Shown: positions 17,449 through 25,328 of the stretch, in pieces | Layout of the letters: each line of letters begins with the position of its first letter | Numbering within the stretch: the first letter of the stretch is position 1 | Source: Actinomadura barringtoniae | GTDB taxonomy: Bacteria; Actinomycetota; Actinomycetes; Streptosporangiales; Streptosporangiaceae | DNA: 64,000 bases | Assembly (NCBI RefSeq): GCF_017573505.1 | Contig: NZ_JAGEOJ010000035.1 | Coordinates: 21,384-85,383 of the forward strand | Reading direction: 5' to 3' | Translations under genes and position numbers: made by a program | Notes under the pieces: model-generated | Seen by the model: the letters and a program-made list of their open reading frames with translations, nothing else | Databases searched by the model: none | Told to the model about the DNA's origin: nothing

Positions 17449-18342
17449 GTGCACCAAGGTAGAAGACTGGCGGTGACGGCCGGCGCGACGATGCTCGGCA
17501 TCGCCGCCATGGGCGGCATTGCCCAGGCTGAAACCGCCGAACCCGCCAAGCCTCTCAAGTCCCCCGCCACTCGCAAGGCCCCCGCCAGGACCCCCGCCAC
17601 GACCACGCCGAAGCTGTTGAAGAAGGCCCCGTCGGCGGCGCCCGCCGCGCCCCCTGGGCTGGCCCTCGACATCAAGGCCTACCTGACGTACGACCAGCGG
17701 ACGCAGACCGCGCGTGCGGGCCTCGACGTCGGCGCGGGCCTGAACACGCCGGCGGGCGGCGGGTCGGTCCGGTTGCGCACCGACGGCGCGTTGAACCTGA
17801 AGCAGGGCGGGGTGAAGGGCGGTGCCCGGCTGGACACTGGCGCCCACTCCGCGCTCGGGTCGGCCGGGGTGAAGTTGACGACAGGCGGCGAGGTGAACCT
17901 CGCCAAGGGCGTCGTGCGCGGCAGCACGGGCCTCGGTGTCGGCGTGCAGCCCGCGACGGGCAAGGGCGCGACGCTCAAGGTGGAGCTGGGCGGCTGTGTC
18001 GGCGCGTGCGGACAGGCTCCGCCCAACCCGCCGACGCCGCCCACTCCCCCGACACCGCCCACGCCGCCGACTCCCCCGACGCCTCCCGGTCCGGGCCCCG
18101 GCCCGACGCCGCCGCTGCCGGAGCCGCCGCCCTCGTCGCCGCCGCTGCCCGACCTGCCCGGTGGCGGCAGCCACCTGCCGGGCGCGTCGAACGCGTCGCT
18201 GCTGCCTAACGGACTGCCGAACGGCCTGCCGTTCACCGGCACCGAAGCGCTGCCGCTCGCGGCCCTCGGCATCGTCTCGGTGCTGACCGGCGGGGTGGCG
18301 GTCGCCTCCTCGCGGCGCAGGCGGGCCAGGAACGCTTCCTGA
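17449..18342 (+). CDS. Sortase-anchored (LPxTG) surface protein with Pro-Thr stalk
   Basis: 297 residues from GTG 17449, preceded by AGGAG. Order of features: signal peptide (to about residue 28, GGIAQAETA), a Lys/Pro/Ala-rich stretch, a central domain of about 110 residues with repetitive Gly/Leu beta pattern (LDVGAGLNTP, LDTGAHSALG), a PTPPTPPTPP repeat stalk, then LPFTG, a hydrophobic helix and SRRRRARN. The last three are the complete sortase sorting signal, so the protein is predicted to be covalently attached to peptidoglycan. The central domain is unrecognised. No sortase gene is in the window. Confidence 0.85.
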   Translation: MHQGRRLAVTAGATMLGIAAMGGIAQAETAEPAKPLKSPATRKAPARTPATTTPKLLKKAPSAAPAAPPGLALDIKAYLTYDQRTQTARAGLDVGAGLNTPAGGGSVRLRTDGALNLKQGGVKGGARLDTGAHSALGSAGVKLTTGGEVNLAKGVVRGSTGLGVGVQPATGKGATLKVELGGCVGACGQAPPNPPTPPTPPTPPTPPTPPTPPGPGPGPTPPLPEPPPSSPPLPDLPGGGSHLPGASNASLLPNGLPNGLPFTGTEALPLAALGIVSVLTGGVAVASSRRRRARNAS

Positions 18343-18354
18343 CCTTCTCCGCTC

Positions 18355-18400
18355 AACGTTCTGACCCGTACGAGCTCCGGCTCGTACGGGTCAGAACGTT
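18355..18400. terminator. Perfect 20-bp hairpin between convergent genes
   Basis: Left arm 18355-18374 and right arm 18381-18400 are perfect reverse complements (20 bp) around the loop CTCCGG. Position between the stops of the LPxTG gene and the kinase gene makes it a bidirectional terminator. Confidence 0.9.
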
Positions 18401-18407
18401 CTTACGC

Positions 18408-20198
18408 TCAGAGCGTCTCCGTGCGGCCGACCTTCCAGGCGCCGCCCGTACGCTGCACCACGATCCGGTGGACGCTCAGCTTGTCGGCCGCCTTGCAGCC
18501 CGCGCCGCCGCACTGAGCGGTCACGACCATGGCCGTGACCTGGTCCTGGGTGCCGCCGGGACGCAGCCCCGCCTCGACCAGGCTGCCGCCCGCCGACGAG
18601 GTGGCGGTCGTTATCGCGGCACGGGCGTCACCGCCCGGCCACGGCCCGGAACCGGACCCGAGCGGCACCGACTGGCCGTTCAGCGGGTACGCGGTGTCCA
18701 GCAGCCATGAGCCGCCGGCCTGCTTCACCATTGTGATCCGCATGGGCTCGAGGGTGTTCTGCGGCGCCGCGTTCATCCAGTGCACGTCCTGCTTGACGTA
18801 CGCCAGGACCGAGACGGTGTCGTTCTCGGCGCCGACGACCGCCGAGTCCATCACGTCGGCGGTCACCGTTCCCTGGTAGTCGCGCAGCGCGACCTTCCAG
18901 TTCTTGTCCTGGATGCGCTGGTCGTAGCCCGCCTGGAACGACTTGGTCGAGCGCGCGTGCGCGGTGGCGATGTTCTGGTCGACGGTCTTGTAGTTCCAGC
19001 TGAGCACGGACTTGACCGCCTCGTTCGCCTGCGGGACGACCGCGACGGCGGTGGCGGGCGGCGCCGCCGAGTCGTCGGATGGCGATCCCGCCGACGAGCT
19101 GTCCGGCCACAGCGCCCAGGTCGCTCCGGCCAGGCCCAGCACGAGCAGCGGCGCCGCCACGATCGCGGCGAGCCGCCAGCCGCGGTGCCGGCGCGGCGGG
19201 GGTGGGATCGTCGACGGCGGCTGCGCGCCGGAGGGCCGGGCCGGGGTCGAGGGGGCGGGCGTCGCGGCTCCCATCACCGAACCCGGCTGCTTGGCGGCGG
19301 CTCCCGGCTCGGTGGACGGGGTGCGGTCGTCGCCCGCCAGGTGCGCGCCGGTACTGAGCGCCGCGACCGCGCCGCCGGTCTCCGGAGCGGCCTCGCGGCC
19401 CAGCAGGCTGAGCAGCGCCTCCTGCGCGGACGGCCGTCCCGCCGGGTCCTTGGACAGGCACGCGGCGACGACCTCGCGCAGCGAGTCGGGCAGCGCCGAC
19501 ATGTCCGGCTCGTAGTTGACGATCCGGTGGAAGACCGCGGAGATCGTGTCGTTGCCGAACGGCTGCCGCCCGGTCGCCGCGAACAGGATCGTCGAGGCCC
19601 AGGCGAACATGTCCACGCCGGTGCCGAGCTCGCCGTCGGTCACCTGCTCGGGTGACATGTAGGCGGGCGTCCCGACGACGCCGCTGGCCTTGGCCGCCGC
19701 CGCGCCGAGCACCCGCGCGATACCGAAGTCGATCACGCGCGGGCCGTCGGGCCCCATCAGGACGTTGGACGGCTTGAAGTCGCGGTGCAGGATCCCGGCC
19801 CGGTGGATCGCCGCGAGCGCGGTGACCGTACCGATCGCCAGCCGGTCCAGGTCGGTGCCGGTGCGCGGCCCCTGCCCGGTGACCAGTTCGGTGAGCGAGG
19901 GGCCCGGCACGTACTCGCTGACCACGTACGGCAGGTCGCCCTCGACGTCGGAGTCGATGACCTGCGCGGTGCAGAACCCGGCCACCCGGCCGATCACCTT
20001 GAGCTCGAGCTCGAACCGCGCCCGCCATTCGGGGTGCCGGCTCAGCTGGGCGCGCAGCAGCTTGACCGCGGCACGCCGGCCTTCCTTGTTACGGCCCAGG
20101 TAGACCACGCTCTGGCCGCCCTCTCCAAGGCGTCCCACCAGTTCGTACGGGCCCAGCCAGACCGGGTCGTTCGGCTGCAGGGGGCGCACAGCCGTCAT
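18408..20198 (-). CDS. Membrane-anchored Ser/Thr protein kinase (PknB-like)
   Basis: 596 residues. The N-terminal kinase domain (about 15-270) has LGEGGQSVVYLG (P loop), AAVKLL (catalytic Lys), HRDFKPSNVL (catalytic loop), VIDFGIARVL (DFG) and GTPAYMSPEQ. A Pro/Ala/Thr linker leads to one membrane helix (LAAIVAAPLLVLGLAGATWALW, near residue 350), then a 220-residue extracellular domain without PASTA repeats. That sensor domain is unrecognised; it has NTF2-like character in the middle (alternating strands, YQGTVTADVMDSAVVG). Typical actinobacterial receptor-like kinase; its ligand and substrates are unknown. Confidence 0.92.
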   Translation of the reverse strand: MTAVRPLQPNDPVWLGPYELVGRLGEGGQSVVYLGRNKEGRRAAVKLLRAQLSRHPEWRARFELELKVIGRVAGFCTAQVIDSDVEGDLPYVVSEYVPGPSLTELVTGQGPRTGTDLDRLAIGTVTALAAIHRAGILHRDFKPSNVLMGPDGPRVIDFGIARVLGAAAAKASGVVGTPAYMSPEQVTDGELGTGVDMFAWASTILFAATGRQPFGNDTISAVFHRIVNYEPDMSALPDSLREVVAACLSKDPAGRPSAQEALLSLLGREAAPETGGAVAALSTGAHLAGDDRTPSTEPGAAAKQPGSVMGAATPAPSTPARPSGAQPPSTIPPPPRRHRGWRLAAIVAAPLLVLGLAGATWALWPDSSSAGSPSDDSAAPPATAVAVVPQANEAVKSVLSWNYKTVDQNIATAHARSTKSFQAGYDQRIQDKNWKVALRDYQGTVTADVMDSAVVGAENDTVSVLAYVKQDVHWMNAAPQNTLEPMRITMVKQAGGSWLLDTAYPLNGQSVPLGSGSGPWPGGDARAAITTATSSAGGSLVEAGLRPGGTQDQVTAMVVTAQCGGAGCKAADKLSVHRIVVQRTGGAWKVGRTETL

Positions 20199-20366
20199 CG
20201 GCTCTCCTCCGTCGCTGGTGACCCGACAGGAGGACCTCTACCCGCCCGAGCACCGGATGGCGCCTTTCACCACCACTCGTTAGACGCCTGTGATCGCCGC
20301 AGTGTTCTCGCGGCGTGTCGTCCTTCTCACGCGGCGTCGCGACTCTCATGGTGCCCCAGACATGAC

Positions 20367-20405
20367 CGTGGGCGGAATGCCCCACCCCGGAACATCCCGC
20401 CCACG
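20367..20405 (-). terminator. Probable terminator after the HEAT-repeat gene
   Basis: CGTGGGCGG (20367-20375) pairs perfectly with CCGCCCACG (20397-20405) across a 21-base loop, about 25 bases past the stop. No U tract. Confidence 0.45.
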
Positions 20406-20428
20406 TCCTATGACGCCGGACCTTCGCC

Positions 20429-21310
20429 CTAGGCGAGGGCCCAGCGAACCTGGGTGCGCACGCCCGGGTCGGGGTCGGCCAGCGACTCGGTGAGCGCGGT
20501 GACGACCTCGGGCCGGTCGCCCGCCCACTGCTCCAGCGACTGCACGGCCGTACGGCGGACGTCGACGATGCGGTCGCGCAGCGCGCGGATCAGCGGCCGT
20601 ACGGCGATCTCGGCGTCCGCCTTGCCCAGCGCCAGCGCCGCGCGCTTGCGGACCTGCCAGCTCGTGTGCGCGACGGAGGTGATCACGCGGCCCGCCAGCG
20701 GCTCCGGTACGCCCAGGTCGGCGGCGGCGTCGATCGCGGCCATCCGTACGACCGGATCGTGGTCGGCGAGCAGTTCCTCCAGCACGGGCAGCCCGGCGGG
20801 ATCGGCGAGCCGGGCCAGCCCTTCGGCGACGGCGATCCGCACCTCGCGGGCCGGGTCGTCGGCCGCGTGGGCGACCTCGGTGACGGCGCGGAGCGCGACC
20901 AACCCGAGAACGGCCTGGATGCGTACCTGCGTCTCGCCGTCGTTCAGGCCCTGGTCGTAGAGTTCGGCCGCGCCCTCGATGAGGGTGCGCAGCAGGTTCC
21001 CGGCGGTCTCCCGTACGTCACTCTCGCCGTCGGCCACCGCCAGCAGCAGGGCCCGGACGCCGTCGTCACCGAGGTACACCTCGGGCAGGTCGCGCAGCGC
21101 CGTCGCGGCGATGCCCCTGACGCGTTCGTCGGCGTCGGCCAGCGCCCAGGCGAGCGTGTCGCCGAGCCCGCGCACGGCCTCACCGCCGAGGATCAGCGAG
21201 CTCAGCGCCGCCGCCCGGACGGTGGGATCGGGATCGCTCAGCCTGCGCTCGTCCTCGTGGGCGCCGGTATCAAGAATGTCGGTCGTCTCGGTGGTGTGGG
21301 TGATGGTCAT
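20429..21310 (-). CDS. HEAT-repeat (PBS lyase-type) protein
   Basis: 293 residues from ATG 21310, chosen because GGAGGACCTC lies directly upstream; other in-frame starts have no ribosome site. After a 30-residue acidic N-terminus the protein consists of about seven alpha-helical HEAT units, each carrying a DPDPTVRAAA/DHDPVVRMAA/DPDPGVRTQV-type turn roughly every 31-37 residues. Such proteins are scaffolds for protein-protein contact. No catalytic motif is visible. Its partners may be the adjacent kinase or exporter, but only proximity supports this. Confidence 0.85.
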   Translation of the reverse strand: MTITHTTETTDILDTGAHEDERRLSDPDPTVRAAALSSLILGGEAVRGLGDTLAWALADADERVRGIAATALRDLPEVYLGDDGVRALLLAVADGESDVRETAGNLLRTLIEGAAELYDQGLNDGETQVRIQAVLGLVALRAVTEVAHAADDPAREVRIAVAEGLARLADPAGLPVLEELLADHDPVVRMAAIDAAADLGVPEPLAGRVITSVAHTSWQVRKRAALALGKADAEIAVRPLIRALRDRIVDVRRTAVQSLEQWAGDRPEVVTALTESLADPDPGVRTQVRWALA

Positions 21311-21498
21311 GAGGTCCTCCATGGGTGTGTTCGGGCTGCGGGAATCAGCGACCGGAACACAGCGCGCTGGCGACCCGGCGGAGGTCGACGTGCCGGCGCG
21401 CGGTGAGAAGCTCATGCGGAATCACTCCCTCATCGTGACCGCACTCGGCACAGATGTCAACTTTTCGAGTAGGAAATACAGAGAAGCGCTGAAGTGAA

Positions 21499-21524
21499 AG
21501 GGGATGCGCATGGGCGCATCCCCT
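21499..21524 (-). terminator. Terminator of the DHA2 exporter gene
   Basis: AGGGGATGCGC (21499-21509) pairs perfectly with GCGCATCCCCT (21514-21524) across a 4-base loop, 25 bases past the stop at 21551. The 190 bases from there to the HEAT gene start are AT-rich and probably contain that gene's promoter. Confidence 0.75.
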
Positions 21525-21550
21525 TCACCAGCTAGGACAACAACAACCGG

Positions 21551-22990
21551 TCATGACACCGTCTCCGTCTCGGTCTCGGCCTGCTTCACAGCCTCCGGCC
21601 TCTGGGAACGGCTGCGGCCGCGCAGCAGGACCAGAGCGAAGACCGCACCGGCGCCGGCGATGACCGCGGCCACCACGAACGCCGCCCGGAACCCGTCGGT
21701 CAGCTCGGCGACGTCACCAACGCCGCCCTGCGAGGTCGCCAGCGCCGTGGCGACGGCCAGGCCGAGCGCCGACCCCACCTGGTAGGTGGTGTTGACGATC
21801 CCGGAGGCGAGCCCGGCCTGCTCCCCCGGCACCCCGGAGATCGCCTGCATCATCGTCGGGATGTAGGCCAGGGACATGCCGAGCGCCGCGATCAGCGAGG
21901 CCGCCAGGACGTCCACCGCGAAACTGCCGTCGGGCCGTACCAGCGTCAACCCGGCCAGGCCGAGCGCCAGCACCGCGAGCCCGGTCACCGTGAGCGGCTT
22001 CATCCCGAACCGGCCCATGAGCCGCCCGGTCACGCCGACCATGAGGACCATGATGGTCACCGTCATCGGCAGCAGCGCCGCGCCGCTGGCGAACGCGCCG
22101 AACCCGAGCACCTGCTGCAGGTAGAGGTTGAGGAAGTACCACGCGGGGATCCACGCCCCGCCGAGCAGCAGGAACACCAGGTTGGCCGCCGCCAGGCCCG
22201 GCGTGCGCCACACCGACAGCGGCATCAGCGGCTGGCGCAGCACCCGCTGAACGATCCCGAACACCACCAGCAGGCCGATCCCTCCGGCCAGTTCCAGCAG
22301 CGTCGCGGCCGATCCCCAGCCCTGCTCCGGCGCCCGTACGATCGCGAAGACCGTCAGCGCCAGGCCCGCCGTGACCGCCACGGCGCCGAGCACGTCGATC
22401 GAGCCGCGCCGGGAGCCGACCGCCGGCAGCACCGCCGGAACCGCCGCGAGCGTGGCGAGGCCGATCGGGATGTAGACGATGAAGACCCAGGGCCAGCTGA
22501 GCCACTCGGTGAGGACGCCGCCGAGAAACACCCCGGCCGTACCGCCGGCCGGTGCCGCCGCCCCGTAGAGCGCCATCGCCTTGGCCAGCTCGCGCGGGTT
22601 CGATCCGAAGATCGTCATGAGCAGGGTCATGGCGGCCGGGGCGATGAGCGCGCCGCCGACGCCCTGGATACCCCTACCGAGTATCTCCACCCCGGCACCC
22701 TGGGCCGCCGCCGCGACGACCGAGCCGGCGATGAGGATCGCCCAGCCCGCCGCGAAGACCCGCCGCGCGCCGAGCAGGTCCGAGAGCCGCCCGCCGAGCA
22801 GCAGCAGGCCGCCGAAGACGATCACGTAGGCGTTGAACACCCACTGCAGGCCGCCCTGCGAGAACCCCAGGTCGCCCTTCATCTCCGGGAGCGCGACCCC
22901 GATGATCGACGTGTCCATGATGACCATGAACTGGGCCGTGGCGAGCACGAGGAGCGCCCACCACCGCCGTGAACCGTGTACCGCGGACAT
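21551..22990 (-). CDS. MFS exporter, DHA2/EmrB-QacA type (14 helices)
   Basis: 479 residues. It has the DHA2 opening WWALLVLATAQFMVIMDTSIIGVALP, the loop motif GGRLSDLLGARRVF and the 14-helix pattern of proton-driven multidrug exporters. The upstream region contains two CsoR-like palindromes (separate entry), suggesting induction by a metal or reactive sulfur/aldehyde signal; the corresponding regulator is not nearby. Substrate is unknown. Confidence 0.9.
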   Translation of the reverse strand: MSAVHGSRRWWALLVLATAQFMVIMDTSIIGVALPEMKGDLGFSQGGLQWVFNAYVIVFGGLLLLGGRLSDLLGARRVFAAGWAILIAGSVVAAAAQGAGVEILGRGIQGVGGALIAPAAMTLLMTIFGSNPRELAKAMALYGAAAPAGGTAGVFLGGVLTEWLSWPWVFIVYIPIGLATLAAVPAVLPAVGSRRGSIDVLGAVAVTAGLALTVFAIVRAPEQGWGSAATLLELAGGIGLLVVFGIVQRVLRQPLMPLSVWRTPGLAAANLVFLLLGGAWIPAWYFLNLYLQQVLGFGAFASGAALLPMTVTIMVLMVGVTGRLMGRFGMKPLTVTGLAVLALGLAGLTLVRPDGSFAVDVLAASLIAALGMSLAYIPTMMQAISGVPGEQAGLASGIVNTTYQVGSALGLAVATALATSQGGVGDVAELTDGFRAAFVVAAVIAGAGAVFALVLLRGRSRSQRPEAVKQAETETETVS

Positions 22991-23004
22991 CGTTCCGCCT
23001 CCAC

Positions 23005-23063
23005 ATACCTATAGGGGGTATTTATCTCCGACAAGCCGAGAACCTAATGAACCCCCAGGGGGT
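23005..23063. promoter_or_regulatory. Two CsoR/FrmR-like operator palindromes
   Basis: ATACCTATAGGGGGTAT (23005-23021) and ACCCCC-A-GGGGGT (23051-23063, perfect) are G/C tracts framed by AT, spaced about 44 bases centre to centre, just upstream of the exporter start. They match the general TACCC...GGGTA layout of operators bound by the CsoR/RcnR/FrmR/CstR regulators. The second copy could also serve another promoter. Pattern-based assignment only. Confidence 0.55.
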
Positions 23064-23106
23064 ATGTAAAGGTGACGTCGGTCACGCCCTCAGACCATGA
23101 TCGGAC

Positions 23107-25296
23107 TCAGGCCTTCTCGAGGAACTCCGTACGGTCCTCGTCCAGCAGCGCGGCGAGCTCCTCCGCCAGCGCCGGGTTGCCCTCAAGATCCGGATCGGCC
23201 TCAATGAGCGCCGTGGCCTCTTCCCGCGCGGCCAGGATCACGTCCTCGTCCCGCTGCAACGTCAAGAGCCGCAGGCTCGACGACCGCCCGGCCTGCGAGG
23301 CGCCCAGCACGTCGCCCTCGCGCCGCTGCTCCAGGTCCAGCCGCGACAGCTTGAACCCGTCCGTGGTCGAGGCCACGGCGTCCAGCCGTTCCCGCGCCTT
23401 GCTGCCCACCTCGGCATCGGTCACCAGCAGGCACAGCCCCGGCAGGTTCCCGCGCCCGACACGGCCACGCAGCTGGTGCAGCTGCGACACCCCGAACCGG
23501 TCCGCGTCCATGATCACCATCACGGTCGCGTTCGGCACGTCCACGCCGACCTCGATCACCGTCGTCGCCAGCAGCACATCGAGCTCGCGCTCGGTGAACC
23601 GGCGCATGACGGCCTCCTTCTCGTCCGGATGGAGCTTGCCGTGCAGCACGCCGATGCGCAGCCCGTCCAGCAGCTCGCCCTCCAGCCGGGGCAGGACCTC
23701 CATGATCCCCAGCGGGGACCGCCGTTCCCCCTCCTCTTGGACGACGTCACCCTCGTCGCCCTCCTGCTCCCCGATCCGGGGGCACACGATGTAGATCTGC
23801 CGCCCCTGAGCCGCCTCTTCCTTGATCCGTTCCCACGTCCGCGCCAGAAAGGCGGGCTTCTCCGCCGGCACCACGTGCGTCTTGATCTCCGCACGCCCCG
23901 CCGGAAGCTGCCCGAGCACCGACGTCTCCAGGTCCCCGAACACCGTCATCGCGACCGTACGAGGAATCGGCGTCGCCGTCATGACCAGCACATGCGGCCG
24001 CCCACCGGTGACCTTCTCCCGCAACGCGTCCCGCTGCTCGACCCCGAACCGGTGCTGCTCGTCCACCACGACAAGCCCCAGATCCGCGAACTGCACATGG
24101 TCCTCGAGCAGCGCATGCGTCCCGACCACGATCCCCGCGGCCCCCGACGCCGCGTCCAGCAGCGTCGCCTTCCGCACCTTCGCCCCCTGCGACCCGGTCA
24201 GCAGCGCCACCCGCGTAGCGTGCTCGGCCCCGCCCAGCTGCCCCGCCTGCCCAAGCTCCCCGAGCATCCCGGTGATCGACCGAAAGTGCTGCTGCGCCAG
24301 CACTTCCGTAGGCGCCAGCAGAACGGCCTGCCCACCCCCATCCACCACCTGCAACATCGCCCGCAGAGCGACCACGGTCTTGCCGCTGCCTACGTCGCCT
24401 TGGAGGAGGCGGTGCATGGGGTGTTCCAGGGCCAGATCTTCGGAGATCTCGCGGCCTACGTCGCGCTGGCCTTCGGTGAGGTCGAAGGGGAGGCGGGCGT
24501 CGAAGGCGTCGAGGATGCCGGCCTCGATGGCGGGGCGGGACTTGGCGGGGAGGGCGGCGGCGGCCAGGCGGCGCTGGGCCAGGGCGATCTGGAGGACGAA
24601 GGCCTCGTCCCACTTGAGGCGCTTGCGGGCGCGGCCCAGCTGGTCCCAGTCCTTGGGGCGGTGAATGCCCTCGTAGGCGTCGCGGAGGTCGATCATGCCG
24701 CGGCGCTTCAGGGTGAGCTCGGGCATGGGGTCGGCGCCGAGTTCGAGCTGGTCGAGGACCATGCCGACGGACTTGGTGATGGCGTCGATGTCCAGGCCCT
24801 TGGTGGCCGGGTAGATCGGGATGATCTCGTCGGCCCACTCCTGGGCGGCGGCCTCGGCGTTCTTGGCGGCGACGACCTTGTACTGGGGGTGGGCGAGCTG
24901 GCGGACCGGGCGGCCGGAACGGGGGCGGTACGTGCTGATCTTGCCGGCGAACAGGCCGCGGGTGCCCGGGGAGAGGTCGCGTTCGGGGATGTAGGAGCCC
25001 TTGCGGCCGAAGAAGCTCAGCTTGAGCTCGCCGGTGCCGTCGGTGACGGTGATCTCCAGGACGTAGCCGGGGCTGCGGGTGAGGGTACGGCCCTGGACCT
25101 TGGTCACCTCGGCCATGACCGTGACGTGCTCGCCGTCCTCCAGGCTCGCGAGCTCGGTCAGCTCGCCGCGGTGGGCGTAGCGGCGGGGGTAGTGGTGCAG
25201 GAGATCCCCGACCGTGTGCAGGTCGAGACCGGAGGCCAGCACCTTGGCCGTCTTGTCGCCCAGGACCTTGCGCAACGGCTCGTCGAGTTTCGCCAC
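23107..25296 (-). CDS. recG: ATP-dependent DNA helicase RecG
   Basis: 729 residues from GTG 25296. N-terminal wedge/OB domain (VTVMAEVTKVQGRTL), then helicase motifs QGDVGSGKTVVALRAM (I), DEQHRFGVEQR (II), MTATPIPRTVAM (III), ATTVIEVGVDVPNATVMVI (V) and QLRGRVGRG (VI). RecG remodels stalled forks and branched DNA. Codon choice switches sharply at about 24380: the first 305 codons prefer C-ending codons, the rest up to about codon 670 prefer G-ending codons, with the change at the Walker A motif. The protein remains intact. Confidence 0.97.
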   Translation of the reverse strand: MAKLDEPLRKVLGDKTAKVLASGLDLHTVGDLLHHYPRRYAHRGELTELASLEDGEHVTVMAEVTKVQGRTLTRSPGYVLEITVTDGTGELKLSFFGRKGSYIPERDLSPGTRGLFAGKISTYRPRSGRPVRQLAHPQYKVVAAKNAEAAAQEWADEIIPIYPATKGLDIDAITKSVGMVLDQLELGADPMPELTLKRRGMIDLRDAYEGIHRPKDWDQLGRARKRLKWDEAFVLQIALAQRRLAAAALPAKSRPAIEAGILDAFDARLPFDLTEGQRDVGREISEDLALEHPMHRLLQGDVGSGKTVVALRAMLQVVDGGGQAVLLAPTEVLAQQHFRSITGMLGELGQAGQLGGAEHATRVALLTGSQGAKVRKATLLDAASGAAGIVVGTHALLEDHVQFADLGLVVVDEQHRFGVEQRDALREKVTGGRPHVLVMTATPIPRTVAMTVFGDLETSVLGQLPAGRAEIKTHVVPAEKPAFLARTWERIKEEAAQGRQIYIVCPRIGEQEGDEGDVVQEEGERRSPLGIMEVLPRLEGELLDGLRIGVLHGKLHPDEKEAVMRRFTERELDVLLATTVIEVGVDVPNATVMVIMDADRFGVSQLHQLRGRVGRGNLPGLCLLVTDAEVGSKARERLDAVASTTDGFKLSRLDLEQRREGDVLGASQAGRSSSLRLLTLQRDEDVILAAREEATALIEADPDLEGNPALAEELAALLDEDRTEFLEKA

Positions 25297-25328
25297 CGTT
25301 CTTTTCTAGCCCATCGGGGTGTCCGGGT

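Noticed and set aside
18355..18400. Phage or plasmid attachment site
   Set aside because: A perfect hairpin between convergent stops is explained by termination; no integrase is present.
24360..24400. Frameshift in recG at the composition change
   Set aside because: The reading frame and all helicase motifs continue uninterrupted across it.
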